A stretch of 64,000 nt of DNA, from the NCBI RefSeq assembly GCF_033807575.1, contig NC_084718.1:20043991-20107990 (forward strand). The letters run 5' to 3'. The translations under genes and the position numbers were made by a program. Source of the stretch: Cydia pomonella (taxonomy: Eukaryota > Arthropoda > Insecta > Lepidoptera > Tortricidae). This document shows positions 21,971 to 31,289 of the stretch, piece after piece. How positions within the stretch are numbered: the first letter of the stretch is position 1; the number at the start of each line of letters is the position of its first letter. The notes beneath the pieces were generated by a model. The model had not been told where the DNA came from, searched no databases, and saw nothing but the letters and a program-made list of their open reading frames with translations.

Positions 21971-22176
21971 ACTCGAAGGCCTGGCATCCATCACCTCACA
22001 GAACCTCAAGCATTCATTTCTCACACTCGCCCACCGCCATGCAATCAGATCGCACTCCGGTGCTGACGCCAAGAGCGCATTAAGCAGTGAGAGCACGGGG
22101 CAGTGGCGAGTTCTTACGCGACACAGTCCGAGCAGCCGGGACAACAAGAAGAACGAAAGATACGTCAGGATTGTTG
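21971..22176 (+). other. Candidate coding exon (unassigned)
   Basis: A 74-codon frame from 21972 to the stop at 22194 has GC-rich third positions unlike its AT-rich surroundings and reads LEGLASITSQNLKHSFLTLA, then HRHAIRSHSGADAKSALSSE and STGQWRVLTRHSPSS. An acceptor-like ttattacgttag precedes it, and possible donors follow at 22177 (GTACTT), 22164 (GTCAGG) or 22201 (GTATGT, but after the stop). I do not recognise the protein. The opposite strand is also open for 61 codons, so the direction is not settled. It could equally be a repeat I do not know. Confidence 0.3.
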
Positions 22177-22464
22177 GTACTTTATCAGAATTTTGAGGAG
22201 GTATGTATCGCCACCAGGAGTTATGTAACCACTAGAAGCTAGTTTGGAGATGGACAAAAACAAGGGAAGGTTATGATGCTAGCGTATTTTGGTGAGTTAA
22301 GGCACCAATAGTTTTTTTTAAGAACAGACCGAAAAAGGCGATTTTTAAGAAAAGACCGTCCAGAAAATGACAGGATTTTGTCAGAATATTCCATTTTTTT
22401 AAGTCGTTATCTGGGACTAAAACTATCATTATAACAAGGTCCAGCTGTTTAAGCGTGAAAAGGT

Positions 22465-22675
22465 AAAATAACGAGTGCAAGTCAGACTCTCCCAACGAGG
22501 GTTCCGTACTTTTTAGTAAGATTTGTTGTTATAGCGGCAACAGAAATACATCAAAATGTCTACTGTCTAACTGTCACGATTAATGAGATACAGCCTAGTG
22601 AAAGACGGGCGGACAGTGGAGTCTTAGGAATAGGGTCCCGTTTTAGCCTTTGGATACGGAACCCTAAAAAGGACA
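22465..22675 (+). repeat. Family Z dispersed repeat, copy 2
   Basis: gagggttccgtactttttag, tatagcggcaacagaaatac, atgagatacagcct, gcggacagtggagtcttagg and ggaaccctaaaaagg match 56008-56225 in order. Confidence 0.75.
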
Positions 22676-22814
22676 CTACTCAGCATAGCACGAATAAAAT
22701 CAAAAGTTTATTTAATTTTCACAGCTTAATCTACGCAATTATTATTTATTTCATTTATATGTTCTTTTAATTACACTTGGCTCTAAATATAAGTTTAAAA
22801 AAAACGTCCTAGTA

Positions 22815-22939
22815 CAGTCACGTCTAAAAATATCGATACGGGCAAAGTGCCTAAAATATGTATAAACTACGTTAGGCAATAAGGTCCTGTACACATATTT
22901 TGGGCAGTTTGTCCGTATCGATAATTTCAGACGCGACTG
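22815..22939. mobile_element. TA-flanked MITE, 125 bp
   Basis: cagtcacgtctaaaaatatc pairs with gataatttcagacgcgactg, followed inward by gatacggg / ccgtatc and aaaatatgt / acatatttt. TA on both sides fits Tc1/mariner-type insertion. Confidence 0.75.
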
Positions 22940-22944
22940 TACAT

Positions 22945-23230
22945 GAGCATTTCATTATTATTTACGAACGAACATTATGATATTATTTATTATTGCGGTT
23001 AAAGCAGCCGTATTTACATATAATTATCAAATAACTTGTTATTATGAATACCGCTACAGGACACCTACTACTTACATAATAATTAACACGTTTATGTTAT
23101 TTATATCCTTCCTTCCTTAAATAACATGATTTTCTGATTTAATCAGTGTATTTCTTTATTTATCATGCACTAGATTTCGCTTGCAATTTCATTCATTTAA
23201 AATTATAGAAATTAATTATAACAGTAATTT
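22945..23230. other. No gene seen
   Basis: Very AT-rich, no open frame of note. Confidence 0.4.
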
Positions 23231-23234
23231 AAAA

Positions 23235-23915
23235 AGCGGCCAAGTGCGAGTCGGACTCGCCCATGAAGGGTTCCGTACCATATGTGACGTGTTAAAAAAA
23301 ACTACTTACTAGATCTCGTTCAAACCAATTTTCGGTGGAAGTTTGCATGGTAATGTATATCATATATTTTATTTAGATTTTTCATTCTGTTCAAAATTTT
23401 TTTTTTTAATTTTAATACGTATTAAAAAAAACTACTTACTAGATCTCGTTCAAACCAATTTTCGGTGGAAGTTTACATAGCAATGTATATCATATATTTT
23501 ATTTAGATTTTTCATTCTGTTATTTTAGAAGTTACGGGGGGGGGGGGACACATTTTACCACTTTGGAAGTGTCTCTCGCGCAAACTATTCAGTTTAAAAA
23601 AAATGATATTAGAAACCTCAATATCATTTTTAAGGACCTATCCATAGATACCCCACACGTATGGGTTTGATGAAAAAAGATTTTTTGAGTTTCAGTTCTA
23701 AGTATGGGGAACCCCCAAAATTTATTGTTTTTTTTTTATATTATTGTGTAAAAATCTTAATGCGGTTCATAGAATACATCTACTTACCAAGTTTGAACAG
23801 TATAGCTCTTATAGTTTCGGAAAAAAGTGGCTGTGACATAATCGGACAGACAGACGGACATGACGAATCTATAAAGGTTCCGTTTTTTGCCATTTAGCTA
23901 CGTAACCCTAAAAAA
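23235..23915 (+). repeat. Family Z, long variant with 130 bp tandem duplication
   Basis: Begins gcggccaagtgcgagtcgga and agggttccgtacc and ends ggttccgttttttgcc / aaccctaaaaaag like other Z copies, but the interior is different. Inside, a block starting ttaaaaaaaactacttact is repeated exactly 130 bp later (23292 and 23422) with few differences (gtttgcatggtaat versus gtttacatagcaat). A G12 run lies at 23536-23547. Confidence 0.7.
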
Positions 23916-24051
23916 GATACACAATAAAAGAATCCTGCCACTCATAAAACAAGCAGTTATCAAAATATAGTTAACTAACTGGAATAATAATTTATTGATA
24001 ATATATATTTATTTACAATAACAATATACATAATGGTTACTATAGCTAGCT

Positions 24052-24180
24052 TATATCCAAAATAGGCCCTTGAGGCATTGTACCAAGGATGCTGGCGGCA
24101 TTTCCTCGTTGTATCGCAATACTGATACGTTGTGCGAGGAAGCCGCCAGCTCTTCGGTGACCAGTTACTTCAACCAGTTA
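24052..24180 (-). mobile_element. Family N LINE C-terminal end
   Basis: Minus strand reads FLAQRISIAIQRGNAASILG and TMPQGPI, with gtcaccgaagagctgg upstream. The same block lies on the plus strand at 24985, so two copies sit in opposite orientation about 0.9 kb apart. I recognise it as the end of a lepidopteran non-LTR element whose clade I cannot name with certainty. Confidence 0.65.
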
Positions 24181-24244
24181 ATTTACTTATTTTAAATTTA
24201 CATGCATATACATATTTAAATTTAGAAAGTCAATAATTGGTAAA

Positions 24245-24417
24245 CGGGGTGAATATATAGGTCATACTGAGCAACTTTTACTATATGACCAACCCCTAAA
24301 TCGCGAAAAAAAATTACTCTCCCACAGAAAATGTCAGACTAACAAAATGTATGAAACAGCCATTTACTTTTGGTCCTATACTAAAGGTTGCCCAGTATGA
24401 CCTATATATACACCCTG
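24245..24417. mobile_element. MITE with about 34 bp inverted ends
   Basis: ggggtgaatatataggtcat and atgacctatatatacaccct pair, continuing through actgagcaacttt / aaaggttgcccagt. 173 bp, non-coding. Confidence 0.75.
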
Positions 24418-24419
24418 TA

Positions 24420-24838
24420 AATTATTGCAGGAGACTAAATAAACACCCTGAATATGTTCTTCTCTGGGGCTTAAAGTAAGTATCTCCATGCCAAATTTCA
24501 TCTAAATCGATTCAGCGTATTAAGCGTGAAAAGGTAACACAAACAGACAGACGAACAGAGTTACTTTCACATTCATTATATTAGTAAGGACTTATATCTT
24601 AAGCTGTTAAGTCATGCAAGCCTTACGTAAATTAATGGTGTTAGTCGTAGCACAATTAACTCGCCATTCATCGACCTTATTCCTATTATAATAAGGTTCA
24701 CAATCGGTCAATGTCATAGGTAAGAGTGCATTTGGCTCGAAGCCCCGTTCTAATTGGATGAGCTATAGAAAGGGTTTCAATACTTAAGTATATTTCATCC
24801 TATACGAATTACCATATATGGAATGGGAATTGCATATG
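24420..24838. other. No gene seen
   Basis: Includes a segment (ttaagcgtgaaaaggtaaca, then gacagacgaacagagttact) typical of lepidopteran repeat debris; no gene. Confidence 0.4.
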
Positions 24839-24840
24839 TA

Positions 24841-24974
24841 CAGTCAAGTGCAAAAATATGTATCGAAAGAATCGTCTCATAAATATGGTACTACGCTCTT
24901 ATTACACTGGAATAAGATGCTATGGGACATATTTTTGAGTAAGATGTGTACACCCATATTTTTACACTTGACTG
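24841..24974. mobile_element. TA-flanked MITE, 134 bp
   Basis: cagtcaagtgcaaaaatatg and catatttttacacttgactg are near-perfect inverted ends, TA on each side (24839-24840 and 24975-24976). Confidence 0.8.
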
Positions 24975-24984
24975 TACATTATGT

Positions 24985-25218
24985 CATGTTGAAACTCTAG
25001 GTCCATGGGGTCCCAGTGCGCACAAGTTTTTTCCAGAAATCGCGAAGCGTCTGGCTGACGTAACTGGTGACCGAAGAGCTGGCTTCCTCGCACAACGTAT
25101 CAGTATTGCGATGCAACGAGGAAATGCCGCCAGCATTTCTCCGTGGGAGGTTACCGAAGCTACCCTGGACTGGAGGCAGTGGAAGTTTACTATTCCAGCC
25201 CTACACCCTAAAAAATGA
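24985..25218 (+). pseudogene. Family N LINE C-terminal remnant
   Basis: Open frame reads ETLGPWGPSAHKFFPEIAKR, LADVTGDRRAGFLAQRISIA and MQRGNAASIS, ending in a stop at about 25216. It starts straight after the MITE at 24841-24974. The blocks GDxRAGxFLAQRISIAxQRG are shared with 24052 and 53265. This is retrotransposon protein, not host. Confidence 0.7.
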
Positions 25219-25255
25219 AAAGCAGATTACTGCAGCGTAATGTGGCTTAAATATA

Positions 25256-25730
25256 CAAGGTGCCCGTGAGCATTGCGAGACATTTTAACTAAGCATTCCT
25301 GGTAATATTTAGAAACTAAAATGTCATAAAATTTTCTGGATTAGGCCTACTTTCAGAGATAATTAAATGTTTTTCGAAATCATTATTTCGCCATAAGTCG
25401 GTACAAAACACGTTTTTGACTGCGGTATTGCCACTTTGAGGTCTAGTCTGGACATACCTATTGATTGACATAGAAAAATTAAAAAAATCTATTCGAGAGG
25501 CTACCCCCAAATAATAAAAAAACTTTTTAGTTAATTTTAGGTTATGTGTTTATCAATAAAAATTACGTTTAATGTACAGGAGTGTTCAAAAAAAGGAAAA
25601 AAGAAAAAACAAAAATCAATTTTTTTTTTCGAATTTCACAAAAAGACATATAACATTTTTTGCTTCTGTTGCTATCAGGAATGCACCGTTAAAATCTCTC
25701 GCAATAGTCGCAATGCTCACGGGCACCTTG
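25256..25730. mobile_element. TA-flanked MITE, 475 bp
   Basis: caaggtgcccgtgagcattg and caatgctcacgggcaccttg are perfect 20 bp inverted ends, flanked by TA. Pairing continues with cgagacattttaac / ttaaaatctctcgc. The A-rich interior frames are not genes. Confidence 0.85.
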
Positions 25731-25865
25731 TATAACCAACTTTTGTTGTTGCTGAGGTGAAAAATATGTGCTACAAAAAAAAACAAAGTTATGTGCAACT
25801 ACAATTCCGTCTGAGATCCTTGCTACGTTTACGATTCTAACGGTACGCTCTTAAATAAATAAATA

Positions 25866-26276
25866 ATAAATAAATAAATATTATAGGACATTCTTACACA
25901 AATTGACTAAATCCCACGGTAAGCCAAGAAGGCTTGTGTTGTGGGTACTCAGACAACGATATAGGTAATATAAAAATACCTAAATATATAGATAACATCC
26001 ATGACTCAAGAACAAATATCTGTGCTCTCCACACAAAGTTCTTCAAAAAAGGAGTGTACAGGTTTTTAAAGGGTCGGCAACGCGCATGTAACACCTCTGG
26101 AGTTGCAGGCGTCCATAGCCTACGGTGACTGCTTAAAATCAGGCGGGCCGTATGCTTGTTTGCCACCGACGTGGTATATAAAAAACAACAGAAATAAATG
26201 CTCTTTACTGGGATTTGAACCCAGAACCATCGACTTCATAGGCAGGGTCACTACCCACTACGCCAGACCGGTCGTC
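25866..26276 (-). mobile_element. SINE-B interrupted by a family L 3' end
   Basis: Reverse SINE-B: tail at 25866-25890, body to ctccacacaaa near 26037, then an inserted family L tail, then aaataaatgctctttactgg and the head with GGTTCTGGGTTCAAATCCC-type sequence, ending gaccggtcgtc at 26276. Confidence 0.75.
26041..26182 (+). mobile_element. Family L 3' end inside SINE-B
   Basis: Encodes FFKKGVYRFLKGRQRACNTS and GVAGVHSLR with a stop, then gggccgtatgcttgtttgcc and accgacgtggtatataaaaaa. The frame shows that family L ends are the C-terminus and 3' UTR of a LINE related to family M. Confidence 0.75.
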
Positions 26277-26284
26277 AACTTAAA

Positions 26285-26365
26285 TAATAATAATATAATA
26301 ATTCAGCCTATATACGTCCCACTGCTGGGCACAGGCCTCCTCTCATGTGCAAGAGGGCTCGGGCG
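26285..26365 (-). mobile_element. RTE-type LINE 3' end fragment
   Basis: cgtcccactgctgggcacag and gcctcctctcatgtgcaaga, preceded by an AATAATAATA tail, are the reversed 3' end of an RTE-like element; the same cccactgctgggcaaaggcc block occurs at 1830. Confidence 0.65.
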
Positions 26366-26369
26366 TCAA

Positions 26370-26700
26370 CTTACTCTATCTTTTTCAATTACTCTATCTT
26401 TCGCTTGCACAAAAATCAAAAACCAATTTTGCTCTCTAGTTGCACAAAACAATAAATTAAGTAACAGACCGAAAAGCAAATGTTACAAGAAAATTAATGT
26501 TGCTATATGTTATCTGAAACATTTATTAATGATTCACACTCACTGCATCGTTATAAATGAGCAGGAAAACAATCTCGACACGTAGCTTACACGAATATCA
26601 AAATAATAATAAAACTACGAAAATAAATCACTCATTATGACTATAAGCACGTAAAAAACTAAAAACAAAGACCAGTAATTTGTTGCTGTCATGTAGAATC
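26370..26700. other. No gene supported
   Basis: The long frame starting 26103 is SINE/LINE sequence read through into AT-rich DNA and has no domain. Confidence 0.4.
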
Positions 26701-26702
26701 AT

Positions 26703-27345
26703 TTACAGTACATATGGCACTACTTTACGTAATAAGGTTGTTTCTAATTTTTTGAAACGCTTGTATTACGTTCTACATTAACTAAACGTTGCCCTAAAAT
26801 TCAACTTTTATACTAAAAACGGCTTTAAATATGTTAAATTAACAAAATGTATTTTGAGAGATGCTTTCGCGCCCAAAACGCTCTTTAAAAAATGTGTGAC
26901 GTCACAGTTTAAGGTTTGACACATAACTAGAAGATACGAACTGTCAACTGACATTTGTCATTTGTTGTTTATCGCCTAACTGTCAAGTCAACAGAGTCAA
27001 TGCGAGAGTTGTGACGTCATCAGAATCTTTAATGACGTTTCGAGTTTGGTCACGTGACGTGTGCCAAAAGATATTTTAAATTAAATATTTACAAAAATAT
27101 GGTCATTACAGGTCCCCTAAAAGTAGTTTAACATGTTCTTATAATCCAAAAGAATTTATTGGGATACAATTCTGCCCTAAGATTTGTAGATGGAAACAAC
27201 CCTATTGTGTCGAAAATTTAAAGGGCTATGTACTGTAAAACGTTGTAGGATACAATATATGCGAATAGGTTATTCGCAACTAGTGTTTTAATGTATCGCC
27301 ATTCGTAACGAATCTCCTATTTTTCGCACTGGTATCGTAATGTAC
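26703..27345 (+). mobile_element. Family P, split by a family T element
   Basis: tacagtacatatggcactac at 26704 is followed by a T element, then gtgtcgaaaatttaaagggc, atgtactgtaaaacgttgta and cgcactggtatcgtaatgta. About 50 bp of the first hairpin was lost at the insertion site. Confidence 0.75.
26731..27206 (+). mobile_element. Family T element, copy 3
   Basis: Ends aataaggttgtttct and ggaaacaaccctatt, interior collinear with 54236-54718, including gtgtgacgtcacag, gttgtgacgtcatc and ggtcacgtgacgtg. Inserted in family P. Confidence 0.85.
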
Positions 27346-27480
27346 TATTTTCAAATATTGTTACGTGTATAATTGTATATGATAAGGTAGAAGTACTAGT
27401 GCTCGACGCTGTACTAGTACTCGACATGGGCACTTTATGTCAAAGTGACAATGATTAAGTTCGAATACAGGAAATCATAA

Positions 27481-27570
27481 GTACATATGGCCCTTTAAAT
27501 GTTCGACACAGTAACGTAATATGCTAATGTTCGCACTAGTGCGGTAAAGTAGCACCATATGTACTGTAAT
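27481..27570 (-). mobile_element. Family P, first hairpin only, reversed
   Basis: gtacatatggccctttaaat through gcaccatatgtactgtaat is the first palindromic half on the opposite strand. A copy half lost its second hairpin, or the halves move separately. Confidence 0.7.
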
Positions 27571-27675
27571 ATATATTACCTAAGAGTTCATACTAAGATT
27601 CATGTTTTAAGCATGTCATTTTAAAACGAGAGCATATCTACGTTGGCGGCAGGTTCCTGTGAGTCTTAACTTAAC

Positions 27676-27886
27676 CAGTGGTGGGCAAACTACGGCCCGC
27701 GGGCCAGTTCCGGTCCGCTCAAGGGTTTCATCCGGCCCGCCGCCGGTCCTTCGAAATAATTAGTATATGGCTCGTGTCATAACGGTTTTAAAATAAAATG
27801 CATTTATTCTGCAGTTGTGGGGTTGTGGCCCTCCTCAGATTTCGTTAAATTTTCTGGCCCCCTTGAAGAAAGTTTGCCCACCAGTG
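27676..27886. mobile_element. hAT-like MITE, 211 bp
   Basis: cagtggtgggcaaac and gtttgcccaccagtg are inverted ends with one mismatch; CAGTGG starts and the following ctacggcccgcgggcc block are typical of hAT elements. Flanking 8-mers aacttaac and ctcttaac agree at 6 of 8 positions, a decayed duplication. Confidence 0.7.
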
Positions 27887-27899
27887 CTCTTAACGAACT

Positions 27900-28085
27900 C
27901 CAGGTACAATCCCGGATTTAGAGGTCTGGAGGCCTGGGGCAATAAAGGAGTGGAGGCCCCATGACCCCAATTTTTTTCCAAATAAAATGGTAAATTTACC
28001 GAATTCTCTATTGTGGGGGGCCCCTCTTTTGTGGAGGCCCGGGGCAGTAGCCCCGGTTGCCCTCCCCTAAATCCTGTCCAGGTAG
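27900..28085. mobile_element. Probable second hAT-like MITE
   Basis: GC-rich. ggatttagaggtctggaggc on the left and gggcagtagccccggttgcc, ctaaatcctgtccagg on the right pair imperfectly. Flanks acgaactc (27895-27902) and acaaactc (28084-28091) differ at one of 8 positions. Boundaries are approximate. Confidence 0.5.
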
Positions 28086-28089
28086 ACAA

Positions 28090-28576
28090 ACTCGCAGGGT
28101 AAGGCTAGCTAAAAGTATTTTGAAATGTGCCTACTGCTTCGTTTTCCATATGAAAGGAAGCGTTGAATCGTTTCGGCTGCAAACACATGCAAATTACACG
28201 AACAATGGGTAAGGCACGTGACTGTAGGCCGCCATTTGTGCTGAGTACGGCTAGTAGCAGCAGTAATGCCCTAGCAGAAGACTAATATATAACAAGACCA
28301 ATATATACTTACATATCTTATTTACGATTTAAGCTTGTTGACGCCAAACGCCAGTTGCACTCAATTTCATTAAGCACTCACGCCGAAACCCATTTCAGTA
28401 CACATATAAACATCCTGTTGTTTTCGTACACACATTTCAAATGGAAAAGGGACTATCCGCCATAGAATAAACATTTATTTATGTCGTTTTATCAAAACTT
28501 CACCCTAAGTCGTAAACCGGCGATATGCAATATCGCGAATTAGTTTCGTTGTGTACCTCCCCTAAGAAACGAACTT
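28090..28576. other. No gene seen
   Basis: Mixed composition; a GC-richer patch at 28205-28265 has no convincing frame. Confidence 0.35.
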
Positions 28577-28752
28577 AATACAAAAAGGACGTATCTGTCA
28601 TAGGAGCTTGTATGAAGAAATGCCTTTTTAAGAATTATCGATCTCCCCTATAGCTCGTACTGTGTAATACAAAAAAGTCGTATGTGTCATAGGAGCTTGT
28701 ATGGAAAAGTGGCTTTTTAAGAATTATGTAAAATGTCGTATGGGCGATATAG
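28577..28752. repeat. Degenerate tandem duplication, period 89 bp
   Basis: tgtcataggagcttgtatg and tttttaagaattat occur in order in both 28577-28638 and 28666-28726. A third related patch (gtcgtatgggcgatatag) follows. Confidence 0.6.
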
Positions 28753-28858
28753 TGAAGAATTAACTTAGGACTTTTAGTATTGCTAAAGTAGTGAAATTTG
28801 TGCTTTGTGTACAGTATATGGAGGATTTTGAGATATTATGGGATACGTTAAGATGTAA

Positions 28859-29009
28859 TGTTGGCCAAACGTTAATTAGAATTGAGAAGATTGAAAAGTA
28901 ACCATTTCAAATTGAACCGTAAACTGTGACCTTCAGTTGCGGTTTACGGTTCAATTTACAATGGTTAATTTTTAATAGTTTCAATTCTAAATAACGTTCG
29001 GCCCACAGT
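28859..29009. mobile_element. Palindromic MITE, copy 1
   Basis: ttggccaaacgttaattaga, then aaccatttcaaattgaaccg pair with cggttcaatttacaatggtt and tctaaataacgttcggccca. Shares its arms with 34624-34736. Confidence 0.75.
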
Positions 29010-29610
29010 TGTATAGACAATTTTCACGCGGTTATGCTGGTAGAATCGTCTCGATGATGGGCAGGCTTAGGGGCAGTACCAACAGCATTCTGAAGGTCAT
29101 TGCAGAGAGCTTGAGAATCCTATACTGGTGCATTGGATTCGCCAAGTTATAGGATTTCTTAAATTTAGAAAATAGTTTAAGTATACATAGTTGTAATATT
29201 ATGTACATTAACATTAGTTCCTAAGTAATAGTAACAAATTTTAATATGGATGTAAATCTGAAATAAATATTTCAATTCAATTCAATAGTCTGAGTTAAAC
29301 CTATATAATAATATACCTACATTTATATAGTTATGAGTACAGTATTTCTTACGTCGGCTTTTCTTTATAAAATTTCCTTTATAAATCAATAGTAGTTTTT
29401 TGATATTTTGAAGTATGATTAAAGTGAAAGACATTTTTTTCATTATACTTTTACTTGTAATATATAAATTAGGTATCAAAGAAATGAAGATAATACTTTC
29501 TGAGGATTCATGTTTTCAATCCCATAAGCCCAACTCAGAACGGAGACTCCGCTTCGTTTTGTTATTTGTTCCAAGGTGAGATAATTTCATTTAGAGTCTA
29601 CAGCCATTTA
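29010..29610. other. Possible 3' end debris; no gene
   Basis: ctgaaataaatatttcaatt followed by caattcaattcaat (29257-29284) resembles a polyadenylation signal plus short tandem tail of a retroelement. The minus frame at 29214-29032 has no domain. Confidence 0.4.
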
Positions 29611-29611
29611 A

Positions 29612-29764
29612 GAGTCACACGTCACACGAACCCGAGTCACACGTCACACGAACCCGAGTCACACGTCATACGAACCCGAGTCACACGTCACACGAACCCG
29701 AGTCACACGTCATACGAACCCGAGTCACACGTCACACGAACTCGAGTCACACGTCACAAGAAGC
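29612..29764 (+). repeat. 22 bp minisatellite, about 7 copies
   Basis: Unit gagtcacacgtcacacgaac plus cc, repeated about seven times with c/t alternation at one site (cacacg versus catacg in units 3 and 5) and decay in the last unit. Because 22 is not a multiple of 3, a frame through it cycles through three peptide phases, so the 108-codon ORF here is a by-product. Confidence 0.9.
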
Positions 29765-29769
29765 CGTTG

Positions 29770-31015
29770 TCAAAAGTCGCTTCCATACAATCGATGTTAC
29801 GCAATCATTTCAGCACGAAACACGATATGAGTAAATTACATGAAACTTGGCATGAAAATGTACACAGCAAAATATATTATAGGTATGTTTAAAAATGGTT
29901 ATACAAAGAAAATATAGTTCTAATTTCATATTATTACAGAAAATCGTTTCAAAATGAGATTATGTAAAGGAAAATAAAATATAATGTAGCTGTAGCTATT
30001 TTTGGTGCCGGATATCGCATTATAAAGATGCTATCACTGTTTATATTGTACGCATTCAAATTATTCAACGCTTGTCATTTCACTTGTTTTGCATAACTAA
30101 TTTATAACTATATCTACACTAATTATACCCATTACCGTACTGTTGCTACGCAAAAAAAAAAACAATAGAACAGTACATTAAAAACACAATAAAGAAATTT
30201 ATAATAACCAGCAGCGCGGAAAAACAAAAATCTAACAAACATACACCATTGTCTTTAGAACAATATGGCCGCTGTTGTTTGAATCTAAAACAACTGACAG
30301 TCACATATATCTCTCCCGTTCTTTCTTTAAGGGAATGAATGAGATGTAACGATGTTCTGCGTGGGTGTCGTGTGAAGTGACTGTGAAGTGAAATGGTCTG
30401 TTATGGCCTGATAGTTTGACCCGTTGGATTTTCGAGTCGATAAAAAAACGCATATTATCTTGGTTTTATATCGGGTGTGTAGTGATGTGGATCTGATAAA
30501 AAAGCGTTGTTAGAGAGGTATTTTGTACGGTTTTAGAGTTCCTATTCTATTGTTTTTAATATATTGTCTGTTTAACAACTTTATGTTTTGAAATACGGGA
30601 ACAATAGCGCATGTAGATGATTCTGAACACTCGACTAGTTTAAGGTGACGTTTGGATGACAACTTTTTCATCGTATGGCGTATTTACATAAACATTTCAA
30701 ACAATATGTAGGTAAATAAAATAATTATAAATCCATATTCAGGGTCCCAAGCCACGAGATTGTGTCAGGTGTTAATTTAAACAGATCTTCCGGGAGGGCT
30801 GGAAAGGAGCGTAAAGGGCAGCGCTGTTTATGTGCTCAACGGTTTGAACTTCTTCACCAGAGTCGCAGAGTCCCGCCAGCCCCATTTATGGCGAAAACAG
30901 TGTTCGTGTTCCGTGTTCTCATGATGTGGCTTTGACTGTATCTGCTGAAGTTTATCTATAAAATGAGTGATCATATTAAAACGCTCAATCCGTCACTGAT
31001 GTTATTAAGAACATT
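29770..31015. other. No gene established
   Basis: AT-rich, then slightly richer from 30280 to 30440 (caatatggccgctgttg, and gtgaagtgactgtgaagtga). No frame of note. Confidence 0.35.
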
Positions 31016-31030
31016 GACAAATACAGCGGC

Positions 31031-31271
31031 GTTACGCTGGTATGGTCATGTAATGCGCAGAAACGAACACCACATGACGAGACGAGTGATGGATATAGAC
31101 GAGGGCAAGAGAGGCAGAGGCCACCCGCCGACCGACTGGACTAGAACTATCTCCAAGGACATGACGGAGCTAGGCCTAACGCCAGCAATGACTAAAGATC
31201 GCAACAAGTGGCGGTCATGTATCAGGAGGGCCGACCCCAAATAGGGAATGCGCCAGGAGAATGGATGAATG
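31031..31271 (+). pseudogene. RTE-type LINE, 5'-truncated, with 15 bp target duplication
   Basis: Open frame reads LRWYGHVMRRNEHHMTRRVM, DIDEGKRGRGHPPTDWTRTI, LTPAMTKDRNKWRSCIRRAD and PK with a stop at 31242, then ggaatgcgccaggagaatgg and a gatgaatg end. gacaaatacagcggc is present exactly at 31016-31030 and 31272-31286, so this is a target-primed insertion of only the last 241 bp. No internal stop: a recent copy. Confidence 0.9.
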
Positions 31272-31289
31272 GACAAATACAGCGGCAGA

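Noticed and set aside
23292..23530. LTR pair of a small LTR retrotransposon
   Set aside because: The two 110 bp repeats are only about 20 bp apart with no primer-binding site, polypurine tract or gag/pol.
26103..26585. 160-codon ORF
   Set aside because: Starts in a LINE tail, crosses a SINE-B head and RTE tail, and ends in AT-rich sequence: a chance read-through.
27835..28089. 84-codon minus-strand ORF
   Set aside because: It lies across two hAT-like MITEs and has no domain.
29612..29764. CRISPR array
   Set aside because: Units are contiguous 22 bp tandem copies with no spacers, in eukaryotic DNA.
29566..29892. 108-codon ORF with PSHTS/ESHV repeats
   Set aside because: Produced by the 22 bp minisatellite read through three phases.
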